From assembly GCA_902615975.1 (NCBI GenBank), contig CACMRC010000002.1, positions 1-64,000 of the forward strand: a DNA stretch of 64,000 nt. The letters are read 5' to 3'. Below are positions 45,158 to 54,834 of the stretch, piece by piece. The first letter of the stretch is position 1. Every line of letters starts with the position of its first letter. Below the pieces are notes generated by a model, which worked only from the letters and a program-made list of their open reading frames with translations, ran no database searches and was not told where the DNA came from. The position numbers and the translations under genes were made by a program. Origin of the DNA: an uncultured Pelagibacteraceae bacterium. Its GTDB lineage: Bacteria; Pseudomonadota; Alphaproteobacteria; Pelagibacterales; Pelagibacteraceae.

Positions 45158-46600
45158 ATGGATAACAGACAAAAAGAGATAAATAATTTAAAAGACTATA
45201 AATATGGTTTTTCGACAGACATAGAAAATATTCAAGCCCCAAAAGGTTTGAATGAAGATGTCATTAAATTTATATCTAAAATTAAAAAAGAACCTGCATG
45301 GATGCTTGAGTTTAGACTAAAAGCTTTTGAAAGATTTAAAGTATTAAAAGAACCAGATTGGCAGAAACCTAAATTTCCAAAAATAGATTATCAAGATTTA
45401 TATTATTACTCTGCACCTAAAAGCATGAAAGATAAGCCAAAGAGCTTAGATGAACTGGATCCTAAACTTTTAGAAACTTATAAGAAACTTGGAATTCCTT
45501 TGCAAGAGCAAGCGAGATTAAATGGAATAGCTGTTGATGCTGTATTTGATTCAGTTTCTGTAGCTACTACATTTAAAGATGAATTAACTAAACAAGGAAT
45601 TATATTCTGCCCTATATCAGAGGCAATTCAAAATCATCCTGAGTTAGTTAAAAAATATCTAGGATCTGTAATTCCAACTAGTGATCATTTTTTTGCAACA
45701 TTAAATTCAGCAGTATTCACAGATGGTTCATTTGTATACATTCCAGAAGGTGTTAGATGTCCAATGGAACTATCAACTTATTTTAGAATTAATGCATCAA
45801 ACACAGGTCAATTTGAAAGAACTTTAATTATTGCGGACAAAGGAAGTTATGTAAGTTACCTAGAAGGATGTACAGCTCCAATGAGAGATGAAAATCAATT
45901 ACATGCTGCTAATGTAGAATTAATCGCACTTGATGACGCAGAAATAAAATATTCAACAGTTCAAAATTGGTATCCAGGCGATAAAGATGGCAAAGGTGGA
46001 ATTTATAATTTTGTAACAAAAAGAGGTTTATGCAAAGGAAAAAATTCCAAAATTTCCTGGACACAAGTTGAAACAGGTTCTGCAATTACCTGGAAGTATC
46101 CCAGTTGTATTCTTAAAGGAGATAATTCTGTTGGTGAGTTTTATTCCATAGCAATTACTAACAATCATCAGAAAGCTGATACAGGTACTAAAATGATACA
46201 TCTAGGTAAAAACACTAAAAGTAAAATAATTTCAAAAGGAATATCAGCTGGTAGTTCAGATATGACTTACAGAGGTTTAGTTGATATTTCATCAAAAGCC
46301 AAAAATTCAACTAATTATACTCAGTGTGACTCTTTATTAATGGGTAACAAATGTGGAGCTCACACTGTTCCTTACATAAAAAATAAAAATTCTGATTCAA
46401 ATATCGCTCATGAGGCAACCACATCCAAGATTAGTGAAGAACAGTTACATTATTGTCAGCAAAGAGGATTAAATCCAGAGGAAGCTGTTGGTTTGATTGT
46501 TAACGGTTTTTGTAAGGAAGTATTGCAACAATTGCCAATGGAATTCGCTGTAGAAGCTCAAAAACTTGTGGGTATCAGTCTGGAAGGAAGTGTAGGTTAA
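45158..46600 (+). CDS. sufB: Fe-S assembly scaffold subunit SufB
   Basis: A 480-residue subunit of the SufBC2D scaffold, where Fe-S clusters are built. It has the family sequence [53 protein letters not shown] with the candidate ligand Cys, and a C-terminal [25 protein letters not shown]. It begins one base after iscR and precedes sufC by one base. Confidence 0.98.
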   Translation: MDNRQKEINNLKDYKYGFSTDIENIQAPKGLNEDVIKFISKIKKEPAWMLEFRLKAFERFKVLKEPDWQKPKFPKIDYQDLYYYSAPKSMKDKPKSLDELDPKLLETYKKLGIPLQEQARLNGIAVDAVFDSVSVATTFKDELTKQGIIFCPISEAIQNHPELVKKYLGSVIPTSDHFFATLNSAVFTDGSFVYIPEGVRCPMELSTYFRINASNTGQFERTLIIADKGSYVSYLEGCTAPMRDENQLHAANVELIALDDAEIKYSTVQNWYPGDKDGKGGIYNFVTKRGLCKGKNSKISWTQVETGSAITWKYPSCILKGDNSVGEFYSIAITNNHQKADTGTKMIHLGKNTKSKIISKGISAGSSDMTYRGLVDISSKAKNSTNYTQCDSLLMGNKCGAHTVPYIKNKNSDSNIAHEATTSKISEEQLHYCQQRGLNPEEAVGLIVNGFCKEVLQQLPMEFAVEAQKLVGISLEGSVG

Positions 46601-46601
46601 T

Positions 46602-47336
46602 ATGCTTAAAATAAATGATTTAAATGCAACAATTGATAATAAGTCAATTTTAAATGGGCTGTCCTTAAATATAAATCCCGGTGAGGTCCATGCAATTATG
46701 GGTCCAAATGGATCTGGAAAAAGTACATTATCAAATATTCTATCTGGAAAAAAAGGTTATGAAGTTTCCGGGGAAGTTCTTTTTGAAGAAAAAGATTTAT
46801 TTGAACTTGAAACAGAGGAAAGAGCACACAAGGGAATATTTTTAGCTTTCCAATATCCATTAGAAATTCCAGGTGTAAATACAAATATATTTTTAAAGAC
46901 TTCTTTAAATGCTGTTAGAAAAGCTAGGGGTGAGAAAGAGCTTGATGCTATTGAGTTTCTAAAATTGGTTAAAGAAAAATCTAAAGAATTAAAATTTGAT
47001 GAGGAAAAATTAAACAGACAATTAAATGTTGGATTTTCTGGAGGTGAAAAAAAGAAAAATGAAATTTTACAAATGTCGTTGCTAGCTCCAAAACTTTCAA
47101 TTTTAGATGAAACAGATTCTGGTTTAGATATTGATGCATTAAAGATTGTTGCAGATGGAGTTAACACATTAAGAGATAAAAATAATTCATTTTTAATTAT
47201 TACTCACTACCAAAGATTACTTGATTATATAAAACCTGACTTTGTTCATGTTTTGATGAATGGAAAAATAGTAAAATCTGGTGGTCCAGATTTAGCTTTG
47301 GAATTAGAGAAAAAAGGATACGAAAATTTTAATTAA
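46602..47336 (+). CDS. sufC: Fe-S assembly ATPase SufC
   Basis: A 244-residue ABC-type ATPase that drives the SufBC2D scaffold. It has Walker A GPNGSGKSTLSNIL near residue 34, the Q-loop FLAFQYPLEIPGV, the signature VGFSGGEKKKNEILQM, Walker B ILDETDSGLDIDAL and the H-loop ITHYQRLL. It is soluble with no membrane segment. It is joined end to end with sufD. Confidence 0.98.
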   Translation: MLKINDLNATIDNKSILNGLSLNINPGEVHAIMGPNGSGKSTLSNILSGKKGYEVSGEVLFEEKDLFELETEERAHKGIFLAFQYPLEIPGVNTNIFLKTSLNAVRKARGEKELDAIEFLKLVKEKSKELKFDEEKLNRQLNVGFSGGEKKKNEILQMSLLAPKLSILDETDSGLDIDALKIVADGVNTLRDKNNSFLIITHYQRLLDYIKPDFVHVLMNGKIVKSGGPDLALELEKKGYENFN

Positions 47337-48584
47337 ATGAAAGAACAATTACAAAAAGATTTTGATAATAGCATAAAAAATTTAAGTTTATCTCAAAAAG
47401 ATATCGAGATAAAAAAATTTTGTTTAGATAATTTTATAGACAAAGGTTTTCCAAATAAAAAAGAAGAAGATTGGAAATTTTCAGATCTTAAACAAATAAT
47501 AAAAAATAATATTGGAGAACTTAGTTTTTATAATGATCAAGCGTCTACTAATAAAGTTGATACCTCTGTATTCGTAGATGGATTAGAGCATAATAAAATA
47601 GTTTTTGTAAATGGCAGAATTGAAAAAATTGATTTTGAATATGAAAAAAAAGATAAAATAGAAATAATTGATCAATCAGAAACTATAAATGAATTTAAAA
47701 ATAGCAATTCATTATCTGACTTAAATAATGCTTTTACTAATAAATGTTTTAAAATATTGGTAAAGAAAGGTTATCAGTTAGTTAAACCTTTAATTATCTA
47801 TCATACAACAAATTCAAAAATTTGGTCTAAAAATATCAATTTACGACTTAATTTTGAATTGGATAAAGACAGCTCTTTAAGATTAATTGATTTGTTTAAT
47901 GATACGTCTGAAAAGAATTTTTTAAATATATTTTATAACTTTGAATTAAAAGAAAATGCAGTTTTAAAAAACTATAAAGTAGATAAATTTGAAAATAAAA
48001 ATATTAAATATGCTTTTAATAATATCGATCAGGATAAGAATAGTATTTCTGAAACATTTATTTTATCCTCTGGATCAAATTTTTCTAAAAACGAAATAAA
48101 TTGTAATTTAAATGGAGTTTATGCATCAGCTTTTGTAAATGGTGTTTTTTCACTGAATAATGATAAGCATCACGAAATCAGATCAATAATTAATCATCTT
48201 ACAGAAAATACGAAAAGTTACCAACTAATTAAAAGTGTATTAGATGAAAGCTCAAAGGCAGTCTACCAAGGAAAAATATTTGTAAATTCGGATGCTCAAA
48301 AAACAGATGGATACCAATTGAGCAAAGCAATCTTGTTAAATAAAGATTCAGAGTTTAATGCTAAGCCAGAACTAGAAATTTATGCTGATGACGTTAAATG
48401 TTCGCATGGATCAGCTTCAGGCAGTTTAAACGAAGACTCTATATTTTATTTAATGTCTAGAGGTTTAAGTTATCAGCAGTCAAGAGAGTTATTAATTAAT
48501 GGTTTTTTACTAGATGTGGTTGAAAAAATTACTGACTCAGAAATAAAAAACTTAATAAAAAATATGATTGGAATTAAAGAATGA
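47337..48584 (+). CDS. sufD: Fe-S assembly scaffold subunit SufD
   Basis: A 415-residue SufB paralogue. The N-terminal part has KKEEDWKFSDL. The core beta-helix is divergent, but the C-terminal region is clear: KAVYQGKIFV, KTDGYQLSKAILLNKDSEFNAKPELEIYADDVKCSHGSASG (split around the conserved CSHGS motif), and LSYQQSRELLINGFL. Pairs with SufB and SufC. It starts directly after the sufC stop codon and overlaps sufS by 4 bases. Confidence 0.96.
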   Translation: MKEQLQKDFDNSIKNLSLSQKDIEIKKFCLDNFIDKGFPNKKEEDWKFSDLKQIIKNNIGELSFYNDQASTNKVDTSVFVDGLEHNKIVFVNGRIEKIDFEYEKKDKIEIIDQSETINEFKNSNSLSDLNNAFTNKCFKILVKKGYQLVKPLIIYHTTNSKIWSKNINLRLNFELDKDSSLRLIDLFNDTSEKNFLNIFYNFELKENAVLKNYKVDKFENKNIKYAFNNIDQDKNSISETFILSSGSNFSKNEINCNLNGVYASAFVNGVFSLNNDKHHEIRSIINHLTENTKSYQLIKSVLDESSKAVYQGKIFVNSDAQKTDGYQLSKAILLNKDSEFNAKPELEIYADDVKCSHGSASGSLNEDSIFYLMSRGLSYQQSRELLINGFLLDVVEKITDSEIKNLIKNMIGIKE

Positions 48585-49798
48585 ATATTAATCAAATTAA
48601 AAAAGAATTTCCGATTTTTGATGAAAAAATTCAAAATAACGATCTAGTTTATTTAGATAGTGCGAACTCATCTCAAAAACCTAAGGTCGTTGTAGATAGA
48701 ATTAATGAATTTTATACCAAACAATTTTCAAATATTGGAAGAAGTGTTCATTATCTTGCTGTAGCAGCAACAAATTTATACGAAAATACAAGAACATCTG
48801 TTCAAAAATATATTAACGCTAAAGATAAAAATGAAATTGTTTTTACAAAGGGCGCTACAGAAGCATTAAATTTGGTTGCTAATACATTAGGCCAAAGTTA
48901 CTTGCAGGAAGGTGACGAAGTATTAATTACAGAACTTGAGCATCATTCAAATTATGTTCCATGGCATTTTTTAAGAAAATCAAAAAATATAAAAATTAAT
49001 TTTGCCGAAATAAATGAAGAAGGTGAAATCACTCTTGAGGAAATAGAAAATAAAATAACTCCAAAAACAAAATTAATTTCTATTACTCATCTATCGAATG
49101 TAACAGGTGCAATTTTACCTGTAAAAGAAATTACCCAGCTTGCACATTCAAAAGGAATAATTGTTGTAGTCGATGGATGTCAAGGAGCGCCACATTTAAA
49201 ATTAGATATGCAAGATTTAGATTGTGATTTTTATGCAATTTCATGTCACAAAATGTATGGACCTACAGGTTTGGGAGTTCTTTACGGTAAGAAAAAATGG
49301 TTAGAAGAATTACCTCCGTACCAAGGTGGTGGAGGAATGATAAATGAAGTAAAAAAAGATAGGATTTCTTATGGTGAATTGCCAAACAAATACGAGGCAG
49401 GTACTATGGCCACAGCACAAGTAATTGCTTTCGACCATTCAATAAAATTTTTAGAAAGCATTGGCATAGAAAATATTATGAAACACGAAGCAGACCTAGT
49501 TGAATATGGACAAGAGCTATTACAAAAAAATAACTCAGTTAAACTTATTGGAAATCCAAAAAATAAAGGAGGGGTTTTATCATTCACTATAGAAGGAGTT
49601 CACCCTCATGATATAGCAACTATCTTGGATGAAGACGGAGTTGCAATAAGAGCAGGACATCATTGTTGTCAAATTCTACATGACAAATTAAATATTCCAG
49701 CTAGTGCTAGAGCATCAGTTGGTATTTATAACACAAAAGAAGATTTAGATCAGTTAAACCAGTCAATAAACAACTGTAAAAAAATATTTAATTTATAA
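48581..49798 (+). CDS. sufS: Cysteine desulfurase SufS
   Basis: A 405-residue PLP enzyme that takes sulfur from cysteine as a persulfide. It has FTKGATEALNLVANTLG, ELEHHSNYVPW, VVDGCQGAPHLKLD, the PLP lysine in AISCHKMYGPTGLGVLYGK, and the catalytic loop RAGHHCCQILHDKLNIPA. The HHCCQ sequence carries the active cysteine. Its partner as sulfur acceptor is probably the SufU-like protein next door. The stop overlaps sufU by one base. Confidence 0.97.
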   Translation: MNINQIKKEFPIFDEKIQNNDLVYLDSANSSQKPKVVVDRINEFYTKQFSNIGRSVHYLAVAATNLYENTRTSVQKYINAKDKNEIVFTKGATEALNLVANTLGQSYLQEGDEVLITELEHHSNYVPWHFLRKSKNIKINFAEINEEGEITLEEIENKITPKTKLISITHLSNVTGAILPVKEITQLAHSKGIIVVVDGCQGAPHLKLDMQDLDCDFYAISCHKMYGPTGLGVLYGKKKWLEELPPYQGGGGMINEVKKDRISYGELPNKYEAGTMATAQVIAFDHSIKFLESIGIENIMKHEADLVEYGQELLQKNNSVKLIGNPKNKGGVLSFTIEGVHPHDIATILDEDGVAIRAGHHCCQILHDKLNIPASARASVGIYNTKEDLDQLNQSINNCKKIFNL

Positions 49799-50262
49799 TG
49801 AATTTAAAAGAGCTATATCAAGAAATTATATTAGAACACGGTAAGAATCCTAGAAATCTTAGAAAGACAGAGGGTTTTAATAAAGACGCTAAAGGTAATA
49901 ATCCTCTTTGTGGTGATAATGTTCATGTTTACTTAAAACTAAATGGACAAAAAATTGTGGAAGATGCATCCTTCGAAGGGAGTGGTTGTGCGATTTCGAT
50001 GGCTTCAGCCTCTATAATGACAGATTTAATTAAAGGAAAAAATGAGCATGAGGCTAAAGAGATAGTTGAGGATTTTTTAGGCATGATCAAGGAAAATCCT
50101 GAATTAAAATCTAAGTATTTGAGTGAAGATGAAAAAACTAAACTAATGTGTTTATCTGGAGTTAAACAATATCCAATGAGAGTTAAGTGTGCAACTTTAT
50201 CTTGGCATACAATGGTTTCTGCTTTTGATGAAAAAATGGAAGAAGTAAAAACTGAGAATTAA
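49798..50262 (+). CDS. sufU: SufU-type Fe-S assembly protein
   Basis: A 154-residue IscU/SufU fold protein. Zinc or cluster ligands are Cys38 and Asp40 (NPLCGDN), Cys64 (EGSGCAIS) and Cys131 (VKCATLSW). The insertion before the last Cys (EDEKTKLMCLSGVKQYP) is typical of SufU compared with IscU. In SufU systems it accepts sulfur from SufS, replacing SufE; no sufE is in this operon. Confidence 0.95.
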   Translation: MNLKELYQEIILEHGKNPRNLRKTEGFNKDAKGNNPLCGDNVHVYLKLNGQKIVEDASFEGSGCAISMASASIMTDLIKGKNEHEAKEIVEDFLGMIKENPELKSKYLSEDEKTKLMCLSGVKQYPMRVKCATLSWHTMVSAFDEKMEEVKTEN

Positions 50263-50265
50263 ATT

Positions 50266-50565
50266 ATGTCAAAAAAAGAGCAAATAATTGAAGAAATAAG
50301 AAAAATTTATGATCCTGAGTTACCTGTAAATATCTACGAATTGGGTTTGATTTATGATATTAAAGTAAAAGATGAAAAGTTTGCTATTATTAAAATGACT
50401 TTGACAACTCCAAACTGTCCAGTTGCAGAAAGTTTACCAAAAGAAGTGAAAGAGGGTGCAATGCAGGTTGAAGGTATAGAGGATGTAGATCTTGAATTAG
50501 TTTGGGATCCTCCCTGGAATAAAGATATGATGTCAGAGGCAGCAAAATTGGAATTGAATTTGTAA
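50266..50565 (+). CDS. sufT: SufT / MIP18-family (DUF59) protein
   Basis: A 99-residue protein of the DUF59 family. It has YDPELPVNIYELGLIYDIKV at the start and LTTPNCPVAESLPKEV with the conserved reactive Cys, then VWDPPWNKDMMSEAAKLEL, the standard family ending. SufT takes part in maturation of Fe-S proteins under demand. It lies between sufU and the A-type carrier, sharing a TAATG junction with the latter. Confidence 0.94.
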   Translation: MSKKEQIIEEIRKIYDPELPVNIYELGLIYDIKVKDEKFAIIKMTLTTPNCPVAESLPKEVKEGAMQVEGIEDVDLELVWDPPWNKDMMSEAAKLELNL

Positions 50566-50900
50566 TGAACCCAATAATTAAATTAAGTGATAACGCAGCT
50601 TTAAGAATAAAAGAGATAATGTCTAATGCTGAAAAAGATTCTATCGGTGTTAGAGTATCAGTGAAATCAGGTGGTTGCGCAGGGATGTCTTACGTAATGG
50701 AATATACAAAAGAGTTAAACCCTAGCGATGAAGTTATTGAAGACAAAGGTGTGAAAGTGTTCGTTGATTCTGCAGCAATTATGTACCTTCTTGGAACTGA
50801 AATGGATTACAAAAAGGAGGAATTGTCCTCGTCATTTGTGTTTAATAATCCTAATGAAACTGAGCGTTGTGGTTGTGGAGAATCTTTTAAAATATCATAA
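50565..50900 (+). CDS. sufA: A-type Fe-S carrier (SufA/IscA-like)
   Basis: A 111-residue HesB-family carrier. Cluster-binding cysteines are in SGGCAGMSYVME and the C-terminal CGCGESF. It ends the iscR-suf operon. Whether it delivers [2Fe-2S] or [4Fe-4S] clusters cannot be read. The two bases of spacing and overlap through the whole operon imply a single transcript. Confidence 0.95.
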   Translation: MNPIIKLSDNAALRIKEIMSNAEKDSIGVRVSVKSGGCAGMSYVMEYTKELNPSDEVIEDKGVKVFVDSAAIMYLLGTEMDYKKEELSSSFVFNNPNETERCGCGESFKIS

Positions 50901-50931
50901 GTTGTATTATCCCACTTATTGCATATCTGTA

Positions 50932-50960
50932 TTGCATTATATGCATATCTAATGTATAGA
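50932..50960 (+). promoter_or_regulatory. Predicted promoter giving a leaderless mRNA
   Basis: TTGCAT (50932-50937), 17 bases, TATAGA (50955-50960). The expected transcription start, seven bases after the -10, is 50967, which is exactly the A of the ATG of the small gene. Two copies of GCATATCT (50921-50928 and 50943-50950) flank and overlap the -35 and could bind a regulator. Confidence 0.5.
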
Positions 50961-50966
50961 TTCTTT

Positions 50967-51137
50967 ATGAACAAATTTGAGTTTAAAAATCTTGTTAAAA
51001 ACTTGAAAGACTCTTTAAAGGAGAAAACATTCTTTAAAGAACTACGTAAAGAGGTTGAAACCGGTGCGAACGGCACACAAGATTACGTAGTCAAAAAAGG
51101 TGTTAACAAAGATACAATTGCAACAACTAGACAGTAA
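50967..51137 (+). CDS. Small unknown protein, 56 residues
   Basis: MNKFEFKNLVKNLKDSLKEK starts a Lys-rich amphipathic helix (about residues 1-30). The tail is polar, ETGANGTQDYVVKKGVNKDT, ending ATTRQ. I do not recognise it. The reading frame is longer (from 50919) but the first 16 codons lie over the predicted promoter, so ATG 50967 is preferred. It lies between the suf operon and glnA and converges with glnA at 10 bases. The absence of rare bias and the well-placed promoter suggest it is real. Confidence 0.55.
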   Translation: MNKFEFKNLVKNLKDSLKEKTFFKELRKEVETGANGTQDYVVKKGVNKDTIATTRQ

Positions 51138-51147
51138 TAAAAGTTTA

Positions 51148-52554
51148 TTAGCTACTGTAATACATCTCAAACTCTACAGGATGAGGTGCGTGTTCAAATT
51201 TGTGTATTTCTTCAAACTTAAGAGCAATGTAAGCATCAATCTGATCATCAGTAAAGACACCGCCTTGAGTTAAAAACTCTCTGTCTTTATCTAAACTTTC
51301 CATCGCCTCTCTTAAAGAACCACAAACTGTTGGGATAGCTTTTACTTCCTCCGGAGGTAATTCATACAAATCTTTATCAAAAGATTCTCCTGGATGAATT
51401 TTATTTTTAATTCCATCAATTCCAGCCATCAACATTGCTGCAAAAGTTAAATATGGGTTTCCGGCAGCATCTGGAAATCTAATCTCACATCTTGCACCTT
51501 TTTTACTTAAAGTAATAGGTATTCTGCAAGAAGCAGATCTATTTCTTGCTGAATACGCAAGAAGAACTGGAGCTTCAAAACCTGGAATTAATCTTTTGTA
51601 ACTGTTTGTTGTGGAGTTAGCAAAAGCATTAATTGCTTTAGCGTGTTTAAGAATTCCACCAATATAATGTAATGCGGTTTCACTTAATCCAGAATACGCA
51701 TCACCTGAAAACACCGGAGCATCACCTTTCCAAATGGATTGATGGATGTGCATTCCTGAACCATTATCACCAGCAACTGGCTTTGGCATAAATGTTGCAG
51801 TTTTGCCAAATGAATGTGTAACCATTTGAACAACATATTTATATAATTGTACGTTATCAGCTTGGTTTACTAAAGTTCCAAAATACATTCCAAGTTCGTG
51901 CTGACTAGGAGCAACTTCATGGTGGTGTTTTTCAACTTTAATACCAACTTCTTTTAAATTTTTTAAATATTCACCACGCATATCTTGTTCACTATCAACT
52001 GGTGGCACTGGGAAATATCCACCTTTAATTTGAGGTCTATGACCCATGTTTCCATTTTCATATTCTTTACCTGAGTTGTAAGGACCTTCTTTACTATCTA
52101 ATTTAAATCCGCACTCATTCATATCATTTTTGATTCTTACATCGTCAAAAACAAAAAATTCTGGCTCTGGTCCAAAAAAGGCTTTATCACCAATACCTGA
52201 AGCTTTTAAATATTCCTCTGCTTTTTTAGCAACACCTCTTGGATCTCTTTCATATGGATCTTTTTTAATTGCATCTAGAATGTCACAAAACAAAACTACA
52301 GTATTATGAGACGTAAAAGGATCCATAAACATTCTTGCTGTATCTGGTTTTAAAATCATGTCAGACTCATTAATTGCTTTCCAACCAGCAATAGATGAAC
52401 CGTCAAAAAAGACACCCTCATTCAACATATCTTCATCAACTATTGAAGCATCCATAGTTAAATGTTGAAGTTTTCCTCTTGGATCAGTAAATCTTAGATC
52501 TACAAACTCCGCATCTTTTTCTTTGATAAATTTTAAAACGTTTGCTGCACTCAT
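51148..52554 (-). CDS. glnA: Glutamine synthetase, type I
   Basis: A 468-residue dodecameric enzyme that makes glutamine from glutamate and ammonia. It has [78 protein letters not shown], and [17 protein letters not shown]. Tyr397 in DLYELPPEE is the residue adenylylated by GlnE in related enzymes. The Shine-Dalgarno (AGGAGA) is strong. The 137 bases upstream show no known riboswitch or sigma54 promoter. Confidence 0.98.
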   Translation of the reverse strand: MSAANVLKFIKEKDAEFVDLRFTDPRGKLQHLTMDASIVDEDMLNEGVFFDGSSIAGWKAINESDMILKPDTARMFMDPFTSHNTVVLFCDILDAIKKDPYERDPRGVAKKAEEYLKASGIGDKAFFGPEPEFFVFDDVRIKNDMNECGFKLDSKEGPYNSGKEYENGNMGHRPQIKGGYFPVPPVDSEQDMRGEYLKNLKEVGIKVEKHHHEVAPSQHELGMYFGTLVNQADNVQLYKYVVQMVTHSFGKTATFMPKPVAGDNGSGMHIHQSIWKGDAPVFSGDAYSGLSETALHYIGGILKHAKAINAFANSTTNSYKRLIPGFEAPVLLAYSARNRSASCRIPITLSKKGARCEIRFPDAAGNPYLTFAAMLMAGIDGIKNKIHPGESFDKDLYELPPEEVKAIPTVCGSLREAMESLDKDREFLTQGGVFTDDQIDAYIALKFEEIHKFEHAPHPVEFEMYYSS

Positions 52555-52691
52555 TTTGTCTCCTATGTAATTTTGTTTGGCCTAATTAGCAAAAAAATAC
52601 TTAAAAATATTGCTTATTTAATAAATAACACCTATGCAATTTTCACATAAGTAGTGTAATTAGTCACTAAAATAATAAATTTATTAAACTT

Positions 52692-53174
52692 GTGAATTCA
52701 ATACTAAACAAAGAGCCAGTTTTAAGAGCAGAAAAATCTCTAAAACAATTTAACCCAGATCTTAAAGTGGTTGTTTTGGAGGAATCTGCTAGAACAGCTA
52801 ACGATGCAGCTACAGCTTTAGGTTGCAAAATAGGGGCCATTGTCAAAAGCTTACTTTTTAAAGCAGGGGATAGTTTTGTTTTATGTTTAGTTTCTGGAGA
52901 TAAAAGGTGTTCATTAAATAAATTAAAAAAAATTTTAGATGAAAAGGATGTTTCAATGGCGAACCCAGAAGAAGTTAAAAAAATTACTGGATATACAATT
53001 GGTGGAGTATCTCCAACAGGACATTTAACAAAAATAAAAATTTTTATTGATGAAACTTTAAATAGGTTTTCTTCTATTTTTGCAGCCGCAGGTCATCCTA
53101 ATGCAGTTTTCGAAATAAATTTTGAAAATTTAATCGAATTAACTTCTGGCGAGATAAAAGAGATAACTGAATGA
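52692..53174 (+). CDS. YbaK/ProX-like aminoacyl-tRNA deacylase
   Basis: A 160-residue editing-domain protein with a GTG start. It has RTANDAATALGCKIGAIVKSLLF with the family Lys, the motif VSGDKRCSLNKLKK, a GGVSPTGHLT loop, and AAGHPNAVFEI. Such proteins hydrolyse misacylated tRNA such as Ala- or Cys-tRNA(Pro). The gene overlaps the following DMT gene by 4 bases. The substrate preference is not readable. Confidence 0.9.
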   Translation: MNSILNKEPVLRAEKSLKQFNPDLKVVVLEESARTANDAATALGCKIGAIVKSLLFKAGDSFVLCLVSGDKRCSLNKLKKILDEKDVSMANPEEVKKITGYTIGGVSPTGHLTKIKIFIDETLNRFSSIFAAAGHPNAVFEINFENLIELTSGEIKEITE

Positions 53175-54058
53175 GACAACCAAGATTAATTGATTACTTT
53201 TTATTAACAGTATTATCTCTTATATGGGCTTCTGCGTTTTTTAATATAAAAATAGCAACTTATTCTTTTGGTCCAGTTACAATTGCTTTCTTAAGGGTAT
53301 TTTTTGGAGCAATTCCAGTTTTACTATTGTGTTATTTTAAAAATATTAAAGTTGAAGCTTTTTCTAAAGATTGGCATTGGTTTGCAATCATAGGGTTTAT
53401 TAATTTGGTAGCGCCATTTTTCTTAATTGCTTATGGAGTTAAGTCAGTTCAAAGTAATATGGCAGCTATATTAATGTCAACTACACCTTTAAGCTCCACA
53501 GTGCTAGCTCATTTTTATACAAAAAATGAAAAATTCAATTTAGTAAAAACTGTTGGGATTTTAATTGGATTTTCTGGAATAGTATTTTTATTCTCTGATA
53601 ATCTTTTAATAGATGAAAATAATTTTGTTTCAGCTTTATTGATATTATTTGGATCAACTTGTTATGTTGTAGGGGGAGTGCTAACATTAAAAATAAGTAA
53701 AAAAAAAAATGAAAATGTAACTGGATCTATTTTAATTTGGGCAATAATTATTTTGTTACCATTAACATTTTTAATTGAACAACCATTTCAAACTATGCCA
53801 AGAAGAGACTCTCTAATATCAGTTATTTATTTAGGAATTGTTCCTACCGGTATTGCTTGGTTATTACGTTTTAGAATTTTGACTACAAATGGATTAATAT
53901 TTCAATCTCAAGTTTCTTATTTGATACCAATTTTTGGAACTATTTTAGGTTACATATTTTTAAAAGAATTAATTACTACAAAAGTTTTAGTTTCTTTAAT
54001 TGCAGTTTGCGTTGGTATTTACTTTGTTAAAAAAGGTGGAAACAAACAGGTTATTTAA
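53171..54058 (+). CDS. EamA/DMT-family transporter
   Basis: A 295-residue inner-membrane protein with ten hydrophobic segments and two EamA repeats. It has SLIWASAFFNIKIATYSFGP at the start, a typical FLRVFFGAIPVL, and PIFGTILGYIFLKE near the end. It is co-transcribed with the YbaK-like gene by a 4-base overlap. The substrate is unknown; amino-acid or metabolite export is usual for this family. Confidence 0.87.
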   Translation: MRQPRLIDYFLLTVLSLIWASAFFNIKIATYSFGPVTIAFLRVFFGAIPVLLLCYFKNIKVEAFSKDWHWFAIIGFINLVAPFFLIAYGVKSVQSNMAAILMSTTPLSSTVLAHFYTKNEKFNLVKTVGILIGFSGIVFLFSDNLLIDENNFVSALLILFGSTCYVVGGVLTLKISKKKNENVTGSILIWAIIILLPLTFLIEQPFQTMPRRDSLISVIYLGIVPTGIAWLLRFRILTTNGLIFQSQVSYLIPIFGTILGYIFLKELITTKVLVSLIAVCVGIYFVKKGGNKQVI

Positions 54059-54078
54059 TTTTTGCCAGAGCTTCAGTA

Positions 54079-54825
54079 TTAAGTTATTAGTTTAATTCCC
54101 ATTCTTATTGCGACAAAAATTACAAGAAAAGAAGTAAGTAGAGCTAAAATTTTATTCGATAAAAATTTTATGTTTAATAAGCTACCAATTTGTCCTCCAA
54201 TAAGTACCGTAAAAAACAATGGCCAATAGTTGATAACCTGACCCAAAACCTGATCTTTTGTCAACTGTCCGGCTACTCCAAAGATAGAATTGATTAAAAT
54301 AAATAAAGATGCACTACTGGTGATATGTCTAGGGTATCCAGCTTTCATTAAAAAAAGAAGGGGGCTTAAAAAAATTCCTCCACCAATTCCTACTAATCCT
54401 GACATAAAGCCAATTATCGATCCAATAGAAATTGATAATAATCTTGGTATTTGATTAATTTTAATTTTCTCTTTATTAAAAGACTTACTCTCAATTAATA
54501 AAAAAATGCCTGCAACCAACAAAACACAAAATAATAAAATTTCAAATAAACTTTTTTCAATTGTTATTGATCCTCCAATAAATGCAAATGGAATAGAGCC
54601 AATTAAATAAGGAAAAAGTAAATTTAAATTTATGTTTTTAGATCTTATAAAATTAATAGAATTACCAGATACAACAATAATATTACATACAAGAGCTATA
54701 ACGGGAAATATTGTGTAAGGTACACCCCAAATTAAAAGTATTGCAAGATATGTTGAGCCTCCCCCAAAACCAACACTTGAGTATATTAATGCAGTTACAA
54801 AGAAAAGAATTGATAATATAATCAT
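54079..54825 (-). CDS. TauE/SafE family permease (DUF81)
   Basis: A 248-residue inner-membrane protein with about eight hydrophobic segments. It has SSVGFGGGSTYLAILLIWG, a typical GLVGIGGGIFLSPLL second repeat and LNIKFLSNK before the last helix. Members export sulfite or organosulfonates. Its ATG is only 9 bases from the divergent moaB ATG. Its proximity to molybdoenzyme genes is suggestive of sulfite handling but is not proof. Confidence 0.85.
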   Translation of the reverse strand: MIILSILFFVTALIYSSVGFGGGSTYLAILLIWGVPYTIFPVIALVCNIIVVSGNSINFIRSKNINLNLLFPYLIGSIPFAFIGGSITIEKSLFEILLFCVLLVAGIFLLIESKSFNKEKIKINQIPRLLSISIGSIIGFMSGLVGIGGGIFLSPLLFLMKAGYPRHITSSASLFILINSIFGVAGQLTKDQVLGQVINYWPLFFTVLIGGQIGSLLNIKFLSNKILALLTSFLVIFVAIRMGIKLIT

Positions 54826-54834
54826 TTTTAAATT

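Noticed and set aside
46757-47167. 136-residue open frame on the minus strand
   Set aside because: Antisense to sufC, with Ser/Phe-rich composition and no recognisable motif.
50919-50966. Longer N-terminus for the small protein before glnA
   Set aside because: These codons overlap a good promoter match, and the downstream ATG fits the predicted transcription start.
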